From Mycolicibacterium madagascariense (GTDB taxonomy: Bacteria > Actinomycetota > Actinomycetes > Mycobacteriales > Mycobacteriaceae): DNA of 64,000 bases. The position numbers and the translations under genes were made by a program. Positions within the stretch are counted from its first letter, which is position 1. Every line of letters starts with the position of its first letter. Below are positions 1 through 9,157 of the stretch, piece by piece. The notes beneath the pieces were generated by a model that worked only from the letters and a program-made list of their open reading frames with translations, made no database searches and was not told the DNA's origin. Where the stretch lies: the NCBI RefSeq assembly GCF_010729665.1, contig NZ_AP022610.1, positions 2,480,001 through 2,544,000 on the forward strand. The letters run 5' to 3'.

Positions 1-13
1 GGAGTGTTCTGGC

Positions 14-1213
14 CTAGTACATCTCGGCCCGTCGTGTTGCGGGGGCGCTACCTGGGTCTAGCAGGCCTGCGAGCGGGCGCGCTGCTTCGACGATGCTGGT
101 TGCCATGCTGACGGCCGCCGCTGCCTGCGCGTCGGTGAATTCGCGTCCGGCATGAGTCGCCCGGTTGCGCGGCTCGATGAGGTCCCGTTGCAGCTGGGCC
201 GAGAGAATGTCTGGGCTGAGTAGTCTCAGCAGTTTTTGGCGCCCCTCGAGCGCACCGTACCTGTCCGTCAACGCCTTCCGCACGCGTTCGTCAGTCCCTG
301 CGTCGTTTAGGCTTTCGTCGATGAGGGCCGTCATTGCAAGCTCTGCGGCGGTCCCCGCGTCAATGATGGCGCGGCGGTTCTGGCCTGCGCCCAGGAGCGA
401 GCGTGCGTCGCGGATGAGGAGCCACTCGGCCGGCGGTGCTTGCTCTCCGGCAAGGGTCGCGCACGATTGCAGCTCGTCCAATTGCAGCTGGCGCTGGAAA
501 ACGCCCCTGTTGGGTGAGTGGAACGATCGCCATCTCACGTCCGCGCGCTGCCCGTCCTTATCACCAGTCCAGGTGAACAAAGGCCGCGTTCGGGTAAGCC
601 CAGCTGGGTCACCGCCAAGGCCGACGAAGTCTTGCCCCGTCAGTATCCCTACCCACGACGTGAACCGTGTCCAGTAGTCGTCGAGCTCCCCGAGGAACTC
701 GCGAGCAGCCGCTTCGAACTCTCCGCCGTTCTCCGCTGTGAGTGTCGTGGCGAAGCGGCAGCGGTAGATCACGGCGTAATCCCTTGCGGACTCGGGATAG
801 ACGTCCTTGGCGCGTCCGTCGTCCATCACGCCGCCCCAGACGGGATTCGTCATCCCTTCTTCATCGAAGCGCTCGGTCGTATCTCGCGGAGCGTAGGTCC
901 ACTTCGGCGGCAGCAAGTCCCATCGAGGGAACGAGGGACCGATGTCGAGCCGTTGGCGAAGGCCCGGCGGAAATGGTTCGGGTGTCGCGTCGAGTTGAGG
1001 CAACCCGATGGTGAGATCGTGGCTGGCGGTGCGCGATTCGACGGCGTGGCCCAGGCAGGCGTTAGCCACGTACAGGCCTGCTCCTCCGACGACGAAGTGA
1101 CCTTCGAACGGCCTCGCCTTGTCTGCCATCTGAGCATCATCGCAGCAGAGATGAGCGACGGGGCCAGGCAGCTCCGTTAATCCCTCAGGATCAAAAGTCA
1201 TTGAACGGGACAT
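14..1213 (-). CDS. Uncharacterised protein with C-terminal HEPN-like R-x4-H motif
   Basis: I do not recognise the family; the protein is about 399 aa. The open frame extends further upstream, into the 3' end of the neighbouring decarboxylase gene. I place the start at the ATG at 1213 (MSRSMTFDPEG), which has a GGAG-like ribosome binding site about 6 nt upstream. The last third is helical and ends with RNRATH, an R-x4-H arrangement typical of HEPN domains (RNases and abortive-infection or toxin proteins), preceded by an alanine-rich helix. The N-terminal two thirds are rich in Trp and Phe and have no signal peptide or membrane segment. An RNase or defence role is only an inference from the motif. 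No antitoxin-like partner is visible, but the gene is the first in the window, so one could lie outside it. Confidence 0.6.
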   Translation of the reverse strand: MSRSMTFDPEGLTELPGPVAHLCCDDAQMADKARPFEGHFVVGGAGLYVANACLGHAVESRTASHDLTIGLPQLDATPEPFPPGLRQRLDIGPSFPRWDLLPPKWTYAPRDTTERFDEEGMTNPVWGGVMDDGRAKDVYPESARDYAVIYRCRFATTLTAENGGEFEAAAREFLGELDDYWTRFTSWVGILTGQDFVGLGGDPAGLTRTRPLFTWTGDKDGQRADVRWRSFHSPNRGVFQRQLQLDELQSCATLAGEQAPPAEWLLIRDARSLLGAGQNRRAIIDAGTAAELAMTALIDESLNDAGTDERVRKALTDRYGALEGRQKLLRLLSPDILSAQLQRDLIEPRNRATHAGREFTDAQAAAAVSMATSIVEAARPLAGLLDPGSAPATRRAEMY

Positions 1214-1292
1214 CCGGCTCCAGCTGATTTGCGCAGCGATTACGCCGCAAGGAACCCGCACACCCCACGCCCACCCCGGTCTACCCCGCCCC

Positions 1293-2558
1293 CTACCCCT
1301 CACCACCCGCCGCGGCCGTCGCCAGATGCGAGTTCACCAAGACCAGCGGGGCGTTCGGGTCGTTGGGTTGGGGGATGGCCGGCAGGGCGAATTCACCGAT
1401 GGCGCCGGGCCGGAAGATCAGGCAGTGGGTGGACCCGCCGAACTGGAAGTAGCCCAGTTCTTGCCCCTTGGTGACGTGCGCGCCGGGGTGGACGGCGTCG
1501 TCGATCAGGCAGGAGGACACCTCGCTCATGCCGACGGCGACGAACGCCATGCGGCCGATGACGGGATTGTCGGCGTTGATGACGATCACCGCGCGGGCCG
1601 ACACGTGGGCGAGGTAGGACTGCGACTGCGTGGGCTGCAGCGCGTCGGGACCCTGCTCGTCGGACTCCGAGTAGTAGGTCCCGTCCAACAGGTAGGCGCG
1701 CTCGATCGTGCCGCTGATCGGGCTGTGCCAGCGGTGGAAGTTCATCGCGCTCAGGAAGGCCTGATAGACCGTGCCACCGACCAATTCGTCGACGACGGGA
1801 TCGTTGGCCAGCAGGTCGGCCACCGAATACGGCTGGCCCTTCACCCAGAACCGATCCTGGCGGGACACGTCGGTGGCGATGCGGTATGGCGTGGACTCGC
1901 AGGCGCTGACGATCACCGAATCGTCGTCGGGATGGGCTACCGGCCGCCGCCCGGGCTTGAAGGTGCGGGTGAAGAAGTCGTTCCACGAGGTGAATCCGCC
2001 GTACTCGGCGTCGGGGTCGTACTCGAATTCGTCGAGACCTACGGCCTTCTGCGCATCGGACCCGAGCCACCCCGACGACGAATCGTTCAGGACGTAGCGG
2101 GAGTCGGGGCCGCTGAGGAATTCGCACCATGCGGTCAGCAGCTTCTTGAGCATGGCGTTGACGCGGGGGTCGCGGAACGCCGAGTGGCCGGCGGGAGTGC
2201 CCATCGACCAGTCGAAGATCGCGCCCAGCGGGGTGACGACCGCGTTGGGGCCGAATTCTGGTGCAACGGTGAGGACTTCGTTGATGAGCCGCAGCAGTTG
2301 GGGTAGGTCCTCGACGTGCCGGTCGCGATAGGTACGCCCGCTGGGCACCTGAGCGATCATCTTCTCCAGATACATGCGCACCACCGGGTCGTCGTCGATG
2401 AGGCGCTGAAATTCGACGAGGACGGGGTGCCACGGCCGCTCGCCGTTCTCCTGCGCACGGTCGCGGTGTCCGCGCAACCACGCTTCGAGCCCGTCTTGCT
2501 CACTGGGCAGCCAACCGCCCTGACGGCGCGGATCGGGGTGGGTTCGATCGATGCTCAA
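1293..2558 (-). CDS. Phosphatidylserine decarboxylase-family enzyme (tryptophan-decarboxylase-like)
   Basis: About 421 aa. The C-terminal half has the PSD-family fold signature, including AMNFHRWHSPISG and a C-terminal GGST at the place of the self-cleaving LGST motif, where serine becomes the pyruvoyl cofactor. The N-terminal part (GGWLPSEQDGLEAWL) resembles the extra domain found in PSD-like aromatic amino acid decarboxylases such as fungal PsiD and absent from ordinary Psd. The enzyme therefore probably decarboxylates an amino acid or phospholipid head group; the substrate is not settled. The frame is open to 2771, but codons between 2558 and 2684 are atypical (AGT, ATA, AGA, GTA). A TTG at 2558 preceded by AGGAA fits the start better; the ATG at 2684 is the alternative. 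It is divergent from the kinase operon. Confidence 0.75.
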   Translation of the reverse strand: MSIDRTHPDPRRQGGWLPSEQDGLEAWLRGHRDRAQENGERPWHPVLVEFQRLIDDDPVVRMYLEKMIAQVPSGRTYRDRHVEDLPQLLRLINEVLTVAPEFGPNAVVTPLGAIFDWSMGTPAGHSAFRDPRVNAMLKKLLTAWCEFLSGPDSRYVLNDSSSGWLGSDAQKAVGLDEFEYDPDAEYGGFTSWNDFFTRTFKPGRRPVAHPDDDSVIVSACESTPYRIATDVSRQDRFWVKGQPYSVADLLANDPVVDELVGGTVYQAFLSAMNFHRWHSPISGTIERAYLLDGTYYSESDEQGPDALQPTQSQSYLAHVSARAVIVINADNPVIGRMAFVAVGMSEVSSCLIDDAVHPGAHVTKGQELGYFQFGGSTHCLIFRPGAIGEFALPAIPQPNDPNAPLVLVNSHLATAAAGGEG

Positions 2559-2898
2559 CGCGTTCGGTTCCTGTCTGGAAGGGCCCGCCGACGGCGGATC
2601 TCGCCGTACAGAACTTCCCTCAGGCGATATGGTCAAACGCCCCTGGGCCACAGCGCGGGCAGGGCGGCCCCAATGGTGACTCATGGCTAGTTCCAAGCCA
2701 ATTCGCAGACTCGGAGCGCCTCGGGTGTACCGGTGGCCGATGACCAGCTCATCTGCGGTGTCGACGAGCACTCCTGCGCACCGGCGTGGAGCGGATCCGC
2801 ACCTCGCGTGAAGCTTCCCCGCCTATGGTGTTGCTCGAACCCCGCGATCGTCATGGGTCGAGCGAGCGCACGGCAACGCTCGGATCGAAGGAGGCCGC
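2559..2898. other. Intergenic region between divergent decarboxylase and kinase genes
   Basis: About 340 bp with no convincing gene; the short open frames have poor codon usage. It must hold the promoters of both divergent units. The only clear signal is the AAGGAGG ribosome binding site just before the kinase GTG. I see no unambiguous -35/-10 pair or hairpin. Confidence 0.5.
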
Positions 2899-4302
2899 GT
2901 GCAGACGACGGCATTCGGGCGCTACCGGCTGCTCGACCTGCTGGGCCGAGGCGGGATGGGGCAGGTCTTCCGGGCCTATGACACCGGAACCCAGCGCGAG
3001 GTCGCGTTGAAGTTGTTGCCCCCGGAAGTGGCGGGCGACGCCGACTTCCAACGACGGTTCCGGCACGAGGCGCACGCCGTGGCCCGGCTGAACGAACCGC
3101 ACGTCGTCCCCATCCACGACTTCGGTGAGATCGACGGGCGACTGTACGTCGACATGCGGCTCATCGAGGGCACCGACCTCGACGGCCTGCTGCGGGCGGA
3201 AGTGCTTGCCCCACAACGCGCGGTCGGCCTCGTCGAGCAGGTGGCGACGGCCCTGGATGCGGCCCATCGAGCCGGGCTGGTGCACCGCGACGTCAAGCCG
3301 TCCAACATCCTGGTCGGCGACCGCGACTTCGCCTATCTCATCGACTTCGGGTTGGCCCGCAGCGTGGACGCGACTCGACTCACCAGTGCGGGCCAGACGA
3401 TGGGCACCCTGGCCTACATGGCACCGGAACGATTCGACACCGGCGCCGCCGACGAACGCTCGGACGTCTACTCCCTGACGTGCGTCCTGTACCAATGCCT
3501 GACGGGCGAGCGCCCGTTCGGTGGCGACACGCTGCAGCAGCAGATCATGGGACACATCCTCACCGCGCCCCCGCGTCCGTCGGACGTGCGGCCCGAACTC
3601 GGCACGGCGTTCGACGACGTGATCGCCGTCGGGATGGCCAAGGAACCGGCCCGACGGTTCTCCTCGGCGGTGGAGTTGGCGGCGGCGGCGCGCGCCGCGG
3701 TGGACGGGCTCGCACCGGGTGCGCCGACGGTCGCGGCGCGAACGGCCGCCACGGCGCGACTCGTCTCGCACGACGGCCCCCGGACCGACGGGTCAACGGT
3801 CACCACGGTGCTCGACGACCGGACCGTGGCGTCCACCCCCGTGCGCGCGGCGCCCGCGCGCCGATGGCGCTGGGGGGTGATCGCGGGGGTGGTGGGGGTC
3901 CTGCTCGTCGTCGCCGTCGGCCTCGGGTGGCGCCATGCCGAGTTTTCTGCCGAGCAGGCCAGGACCGCGGCGGTCACCCAGCGGGTGCGCGGGGTCATCG
4001 AGCACTATGACCACGCCGTGCAGAACGGCAATCTCGCCGTGCTGCGGGGGATGACGTGCGGTGCCGTCCACGACCGGTATCAGCACGACACCTTCGCCAG
4101 CTGGAGCCGCGCGCACGCCCAAGCCCTCGAGACGGGGCAGTATCCGATCGACGCGGGGATCGGTCGCATCATCCTGGACGGTGACACCGCCCACGCCGAC
4201 GTCGTCCAGTACCAGTCGGCGACACCACGGGAGCGCACCACGCGAATCTTCGAACTGCGCTCGATCGACGGACGGTGGAAGGTCTGCGCGGATGGCCGGT
4301 GA
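2899..4302 (+). CDS. Transmembrane Ser/Thr protein kinase (Pkn family)
   Basis: 467 aa. The GTG start has a strong AAGGAGG site. The N-terminal Hanks-type kinase domain (about 1-270) has the glycine loop GRGGMG (16-21), ATP-binding Lys38, catalytic loop HRD with Asp131, DFG (Asp149) and the APE motif in YMAPERF. All key residues are present, so it should be active. A Pro/Ala/Thr-rich juxtamembrane linker with possible autophosphorylation sites leads to one membrane helix (about 322-343). The roughly 120-residue extracellular domain has the look of an NTF2-like or DUF4878-type sensor, as in mycobacterial PknH-like receptors. It lies 39 nt upstream of a two-component pair in the same direction, suggesting one operon and possible cross-talk. 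It lacks the PASTA repeats of PknB. Confidence 0.9.
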   Translation: MQTTAFGRYRLLDLLGRGGMGQVFRAYDTGTQREVALKLLPPEVAGDADFQRRFRHEAHAVARLNEPHVVPIHDFGEIDGRLYVDMRLIEGTDLDGLLRAEVLAPQRAVGLVEQVATALDAAHRAGLVHRDVKPSNILVGDRDFAYLIDFGLARSVDATRLTSAGQTMGTLAYMAPERFDTGAADERSDVYSLTCVLYQCLTGERPFGGDTLQQQIMGHILTAPPRPSDVRPELGTAFDDVIAVGMAKEPARRFSSAVELAAAARAAVDGLAPGAPTVAARTAATARLVSHDGPRTDGSTVTTVLDDRTVASTPVRAAPARRWRWGVIAGVVGVLLVVAVGLGWRHAEFSAEQARTAAVTQRVRGVIEHYDHAVQNGNLAVLRGMTCGAVHDRYQHDTFASWSRAHAQALETGQYPIDAGIGRIILDGDTAHADVVQYQSATPRERTTRIFELRSIDGRWKVCADGR

Positions 4303-4341
4303 CCGACCATCGCGTGCCCGGAACCCGTGGGGGAGCGCGGC

Positions 4342-5034
4342 GTGAGCGGTCGTGCCGGCGCCGAACCGGCCGGCGTGTTGGTGATCGAGGATGCCGAGAC
4401 GATCGCGATCGCGGTGCAATCGGTGCTCACGGGCGCGGGCTACCGCGTCCTGGTACGCGCGGATGGCGACCACCTCGAACGCGACCTGAGCGAGTTTCGG
4501 CCCGACGTCGTCATCTTGGACGTGATGCTGCCCCACCGCGACGGGTTCGCCCTGCTCGCCGTGGTGAGGTCGCGGTCGCGCGCCGGGGTGGTGATGCTGA
4601 CCGCCCGCGACGGCGTCGGGGATCGCTTGCGCGGCTTGTCCTCTGGCGCTGACGATTACGTGACGAAGCCATTCGTCCTGGCGGAGCTCGCCGCGCGGGT
4701 CAACGCGCTGCTGCGCCGAATGGGACGGCTACCGGCCGTGATCACCGTGGGTGATCTCGTCGTGGACCCGGTCGCGGCGACGGTACGCCGTGGCGATGCG
4801 ACGATCACCCTGACCGCGACGGAGTTCCGGCTGCTGCAGTACCTCGCCGAGAACCGCGGCGCAGTCCTCGGCAAGCCCCAGATCCTCTCAGCGATATGGG
4901 GTTTCGACGCCTACGGTCCCAACCTGGTCGAGGTCAACATCAGCGCCCTGCGACGCAAGCTGGAGGCGCACGGCAGCCGGCTCCTGCACACCGTGCGCGG
5001 CATGGGTTACGTGCTGCGGGAAGACGATCGGTGA
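4342..5034 (+). CDS. OmpR/PhoB-family response regulator
   Basis: About 230 aa. The receiver domain carries the acidic pair Glu16-Asp17, phospho-acceptor Asp60 (VVILDVMLP), Thr87 and Lys109 (TKPF). The C-terminal winged-helix DNA-binding domain (about 135-230) includes LTATEFRLLQYL and the recognition region EVNISALRRKL. I chose the GTG at 4342 because a GGGGGAG site lies 7 nt upstream; a GTG at 4327 is possible and adds five residues. The gene overlaps the next one, the sensor kinase, by 4 bp (GTGA), so the pair is translationally coupled and almost certainly a cognate two-component system. The regulon cannot be read from the sequence. Confidence 0.92.
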   Translation: MSGRAGAEPAGVLVIEDAETIAIAVQSVLTGAGYRVLVRADGDHLERDLSEFRPDVVILDVMLPHRDGFALLAVVRSRSRAGVVMLTARDGVGDRLRGLSSGADDYVTKPFVLAELAARVNALLRRMGRLPAVITVGDLVVDPVAATVRRGDATITLTATEFRLLQYLAENRGAVLGKPQILSAIWGFDAYGPNLVEVNISALRRKLEAHGSRLLHTVRGMGYVLREDDR

Positions 5035-6410
5035 CGGCACGGCCACCGGGCGGCTCACTGCCGTCACCGTCGTGGCGCGGCTCGCTGAAACGCCGCGTCA
5101 CCGTCGGCGCGGTGGCGGTGTCCCTGGCGGCCCTGCTGGCGGTCGTCGGACTGACGTTCGCGATCACGCCGGTGCTGCTCGACCGGGCCGCGGACAGGGC
5201 GCTCGACGCCGCCGAACAGTCGGCCGGTCAATTGGCGGCAAACAATACCGCGCCGCGCGACCTGGTGGCTCGCGTGCAGTCCGGCTCGGTGCGGGCGGCC
5301 CTGACGCTGGCCGGCGGTCGGCGGCTCGGCGAGCTGGATGCGCGGTCCCCGGCGCGCACGCGCACGATCGCGCTCGACGCTGCCGGACCGCCGCTGGCCG
5401 GGGCGCGGCTGACCCTGCAGTTCGACGCTCCGGCGCGCTCCCTGCTGTTCGGTCCATTGCTGATCGTGGCGGCGGTGGTCGCCGTCCTGGTGCTGATCGT
5501 GATGCCGTGGGTGGCGCGGGTGGCATTGGCCCCGCTGGATCGGATGACCGCGCTGGCCCGCGACATCGCCGGCGGTCGGCGCGGTCAGCGGCTCAATGCG
5601 GGCGATGAAGCCGAGTTGGGCCGTGCCGCAGCGGCATTCGACGACATGCTCGATGCGCTCGAGGGGGCTGAGCGGCGGGCTCTGAGCTCCGAACGGGCCC
5701 TGCGCCGGTTCGTGGCCGACGCCGCCCATGAGCTGAGGACGCCGATCGCGGGCATCGGCGCGGCGGCCGAGGCGGCGTTGGCGCTGCCGGGAACCGTTGC
5801 GCCCCAACAGCAGAAGCTGCTGCTGGCTCTCGGGCGTGAAGCCCGCCATGCGGGACGCCTGGTCGAGGACCTGTTGGACCTGGCGCGCATCGACACCGGG
5901 TTGAGGCTGTCCAAGGAATCGGTCGACATCCGCCGGATCTGCGTCGAACAGGCCGAGCGAGCGATGCTGGTGGTGCCGCGGGCCCGGGTGGTGGTGCAGG
6001 GTCCGCCGACCGTGGCGTGGGCGGATGCGGCTCGGATCGGTCAGGTGGTGGCCAACCTCGTCAACAATGCCTGCGCCGTCACCCCGGCGGGGGAGACGGT
6101 GCACGTGCTGGTGTCGGCCAGTCCCACGGTGGTGACGGTGACGGTGACCGACCGGGGCCCCGGGGTACCGGAAGCCCAGCGCGAGGAGATCTTCGACCGT
6201 TTGGTGCGCCTGGACGTCGCACGCAGCAGCGGCAAGGGAGTGGGTCTCGGCCTGACGATCGCGCGCGGCATCGCCCGGGCGCACGGCGGCGACGTGCGGT
6301 GCTGCGCACCCGCGCCCGGCACGCGAGGTGCGGTGTTCGAACTCGTGCTGCCCATCGGTCTCGGGCCGGGGCCACGCTCTGCCGACCCGGGACGGTCACA
6401 GCAGCCCTAG
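5031..6410 (+). CDS. Two-component sensor histidine kinase
   Basis: About 459 aa. The start is the GTG overlapping the regulator stop; the frame is open upstream but that part belongs to the regulator. Order: a basic N-terminus, membrane helix 1 (about 22-44), a periplasmic loop of about 90 residues, membrane helix 2 (about 137-160), a HAMP-like linker, a dimerisation/phosphoacceptor domain with His233 in DAAHELRTP, and an ATPase domain with the N box (NLVNNACAVTP), G1 (DRGPGVPE) and G2 (GKGVGLGLTIA). It is the partner of the upstream response regulator. Its last bases overlap the 3' end of the convergent DUF1501 gene by 15 bp. The loop gives no clue to the ligand. Confidence 0.92.
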   Translation: MTARPPGGSLPSPSWRGSLKRRVTVGAVAVSLAALLAVVGLTFAITPVLLDRAADRALDAAEQSAGQLAANNTAPRDLVARVQSGSVRAALTLAGGRRLGELDARSPARTRTIALDAAGPPLAGARLTLQFDAPARSLLFGPLLIVAAVVAVLVLIVMPWVARVALAPLDRMTALARDIAGGRRGQRLNAGDEAELGRAAAAFDDMLDALEGAERRALSSERALRRFVADAAHELRTPIAGIGAAAEAALALPGTVAPQQQKLLLALGREARHAGRLVEDLLDLARIDTGLRLSKESVDIRRICVEQAERAMLVVPRARVVVQGPPTVAWADAARIGQVVANLVNNACAVTPAGETVHVLVSASPTVVTVTVTDRGPGVPEAQREEIFDRLVRLDVARSSGKGVGLGLTIARGIARAHGGDVRCCAPAPGTRGAVFELVLPIGLGPGPRSADPGRSQQP

Positions 6411-7592
6411 ACCCCTTCGGCCGGGGCCCACCACCGGAGTGGGATCCGCGCCCAGCGTGTGGGTGAGGACGTCGTAGTAGACGTCGCGAAAGTCCGTGGT
6501 GGTCTTGAGGTCTCCGTCGTCGAGGTCGGTGAGGCTCGGCTCGTCGCCGTGGAACCCGCCGCGCACGGGGAGACCGGCGACGAACACGGGACCGGCCGTG
6601 CCGTGATCGGTGCCCTGCGAGGCGTTGGCGTGCACCCGTCGACCGAACTCGGAGTAGGCCAGCACGACGACGTCCTTGCCGTGCGGGTCGGCGGCCATCG
6701 TGTGCAGGAACGCAGTGACGGCCTCGTCGAAGGTCTGCAGCAGTCGCTGCTGCCTGCCGCGTTCGTCGGCGTGGGTGTCGAAACCTCCCAGCGACACCAT
6801 GTAGACGCGGCTGGGCACACCCGAGGTGATCGCCTTGGCGACCACGTCGAGCTGAGCGGCCAGCGGGTTGCCCTTGCGGCCGGCGTCGGATTGACCAAGG
6901 TGCGCAAGGGCCTTGTCGGCGTCCTGGGTGGTGCGGTAGGACGCCGCGACGGCGGACATGACGTCGGTATCACGTCCGTCGGGGGCGCTCAGCGCGGCGA
7001 TCGTGGCGGCGAACCGACCCGCCGAGGCGGCGGTGGTCGTGGTCGACAGCGCGGCGGCGGTGGCCTTCTCGCCCACCGCCATCGGCGGGAGCACGGCTCC
7101 GACGTTGACGGCGCGCAGCGGATCGTCGCCGGTGCTGTCCAACCAGCGCCCGATCCACCCGGTGCTGGTGGGCTCGTCGGGCGACGCGGTCTGCCAGATG
7201 TCCATCGACCGGAAGTGGCTGTGGTCGGGCTTGGGATAGCTGACGCCGCGCACGATCGCGAGGTTCCCGTCCCCCCACGCCGCGTGCAGACCCTTGAGCG
7301 CCGGGTTCAGGCCCAGCTGGTCGTCGAGGTGCAACACGTCACCGGGCGCGTAGGCCAGATCGGGCCGAGCGTCGTGATAGGCGTTGTCCGAGTAGGGGAT
7401 CAGGGTGTTGATGCCGTCGTTCCCGCCGTACAGGGTGACGATGACCGCGATGCCGTCACCCTGCGCCAGAGGCCGTCGGTGGGCGGCGTCCATCAACTCC
7501 GGCCACGACACCGCCGCCGCGCCCGACAGCAGACCCAGCGCGCCGACGCCCGCACTGGCGCGCAGGAACGTTCGGCGATTCAGTTGCGGCAT
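6396..7592 (-). CDS. DUF1501 family Tat-exported protein
   Basis: 398 aa. It begins with a twin-arginine signal (NRRTFLRAS followed by a hydrophobic stretch and SWP), so the folded protein should be exported by Tat. The body has alkaline-phosphatase-superfamily-like features of DUF1501: YGGNDGINTLIPY near the N-terminus, and SLGGFDTHADERGRQ plus EFGRRVHANASQGTDHGT toward the C-terminus, probably metal-binding Asp/His residues. Function is unknown in the family, although such proteins are often encoded with a DUF1800 protein. That is the case here: the DUF1800 gene ends 10 nt upstream, so they form one transcription unit. It converges with the histidine kinase. Confidence 0.88.
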   Translation of the reverse strand: MPQLNRRTFLRASAGVGALGLLSGAAAVSWPELMDAAHRRPLAQGDGIAVIVTLYGGNDGINTLIPYSDNAYHDARPDLAYAPGDVLHLDDQLGLNPALKGLHAAWGDGNLAIVRGVSYPKPDHSHFRSMDIWQTASPDEPTSTGWIGRWLDSTGDDPLRAVNVGAVLPPMAVGEKATAAALSTTTTAASAGRFAATIAALSAPDGRDTDVMSAVAASYRTTQDADKALAHLGQSDAGRKGNPLAAQLDVVAKAITSGVPSRVYMVSLGGFDTHADERGRQQRLLQTFDEAVTAFLHTMAADPHGKDVVVLAYSEFGRRVHANASQGTDHGTAGPVFVAGLPVRGGFHGDEPSLTDLDDGDLKTTTDFRDVYYDVLTHTLGADPTPVVGPGRRGLGLL

Positions 7593-7602
7593 GGGTCCTC
7601 GC

Positions 7603-8913
7603 TCACGACGTCAGGTATTCGGGGGTGTTGACCGCCGCGGCGACCAGCTTGGCCGGATTGCCCTGCAGTGGCGCGAGGGCCGTGACGGAACGGTCCGTCC
7701 AGTCCCCGATGCCGATGAGGTAACCGGCGGCGTCGATGCGGTCCGACGGCGCCGCCTGCTCGACGGTGGAGAGGTCGCCCACCGCCGCCAGCGCGGCGGC
7801 CGTCGACAGGCGCACGCCGGCGCTGACGGTGGACAGCCACACCCGGCCATGCGGCCAGCCGCCGACGTCTGGTGGGTAGAAGGGTTGCTGCCCAAGCGTT
7901 TTCAGCACCTGGACGGCGGTCTTGGCGCGTTGGTCGTCCATCGGCACGCGCAGCGATCGTGCCACCCCGACCAGCCATTCGACGGGCGTGTTGACCAGAC
8001 CGGGTCGCGCCGTGGTGAACTCCTCGTCGGTGAGGATCGCATGGGTGAGCGCGTCGAGGTCGCGCCCCGGCCCGTAGGCCGCGACCAGCCGGGCCGACGC
8101 GGCCGCCGAAGGCGCCGTCTGACTGGCCAACTGCTGCCACAACCGACCGGTGACGTAGCCGGCCGATGCGGGTTGGGCGAGGACGGTGTCGCAGAACTCG
8201 GCGGCTCCGAGCGGGCCGGTGACGCCGAGGAAGGTCTCGGCGGTGGCGTCGTGCCGCCGGGGCACCAGGCGCGGATCCCCGTCGCCGAGCACCCATCCGG
8301 TGAGCGCGCGCGCTCCGCTGCGTACGTCGGACTCGGTGTAGCCGTTGCCGTGCCCGAGGGCGAACAACTCCATGAATTCCCGCGCGAGATTCTCGTTGGC
8401 GGACTTGGCGGTATTGGTCTGGGCGTCCAACCACTGCATCATCGCGGCGTCGGTCAGCATGGCGTAGGCCATGGTGCGAAAGTCGCCGAGCTTGAGCGTG
8501 CGCAGCTTCTGGTTCTGCGCGCCCATCCACGCCGCCATCCGCACCTTGGCCGCTGAGGTGGCGAAGTGGTTGTGCCACAACAGCGTCAGCTTCTCGTGGA
8601 TCGGGTCGTCGACGGCCGTCATGCGGCGTATCCACCATTGGGTGAGCTGCGACTTCTGCGCCCCGAGCACGCGGTTGTGCTGCTGGCGGACCGCCTGGGA
8701 AGCCGCCTTGCCCGGCGGTGGCGGCGTATCGAAGGTCGGCATCGGGGTCGCGCGCGCACCCGGATCGGCGTCGGGATCGGCGGCCAACGCCTGTGCGATG
8801 CGGGTCGCCCAGTCCTGGTCCACTGCGGCGTCGACGGCCGGACCGGACGTGCCGAAACCGGCCCGGCGCAGCATGCGCGCCGTGGCGTTCCACTGGACGG
8901 ACTGGGTGGGCAT
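7603..8913 (-). CDS. DUF1800 domain protein
   Basis: 436 aa. It matches DUF1800 in the N-terminal RRAGFG (15-20), LLWHNHFATS, DFRTMAYAML, ARE(F)MELFALG and the C-terminal DVGGWPHGRVWLS. No clear signal peptide is visible at the chosen ATG. The partner is the Tat-exported DUF1501 protein, so this one may act with it at the envelope or be carried out with it. It is the first gene of the two-gene unit. Function is unknown; a polysaccharide or wall-related role is sometimes proposed for the pair but nothing here proves it. Confidence 0.85.
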   Translation of the reverse strand: MPTQSVQWNATARMLRRAGFGTSGPAVDAAVDQDWATRIAQALAADPDADPGARATPMPTFDTPPPPGKAASQAVRQQHNRVLGAQKSQLTQWWIRRMTAVDDPIHEKLTLLWHNHFATSAAKVRMAAWMGAQNQKLRTLKLGDFRTMAYAMLTDAAMMQWLDAQTNTAKSANENLAREFMELFALGHGNGYTESDVRSGARALTGWVLGDGDPRLVPRRHDATAETFLGVTGPLGAAEFCDTVLAQPASAGYVTGRLWQQLASQTAPSAAASARLVAAYGPGRDLDALTHAILTDEEFTTARPGLVNTPVEWLVGVARSLRVPMDDQRAKTAVQVLKTLGQQPFYPPDVGGWPHGRVWLSTVSAGVRLSTAAALAAVGDLSTVEQAAPSDRIDAAGYLIGIGDWTDRSVTALAPLQGNPAKLVAAAVNTPEYLTS

Positions 8914-9157
8914 CGCTACCTCCGACGGGTCAGCGCAGCGGTGCTCGGTGGCGTGAACGACATGTCACCACCGTGATCGGCGAACCTGAAGACCGGCTGA
9001 AGTGACCGACATTCGCAGCAAGTCCTCAGACGGCCGGGGTGCCGAGGCACCGACGTTGAAGATTTGCTGAAGATATCGCGGACGTGGCCGCCCAACCGGC
9101 GCAGGCACTTTAGCGTCGGTTCCCGTCGACGTTTCACCAAGGGAGAGGAGCGGCCGG

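Noticed and set aside
2687..2981. Short open frames in the gap before the kinase gene
   Set aside because: Poor codon usage, no ribosome binding sites, Cys/Arg-rich translations; the region more likely holds promoters.
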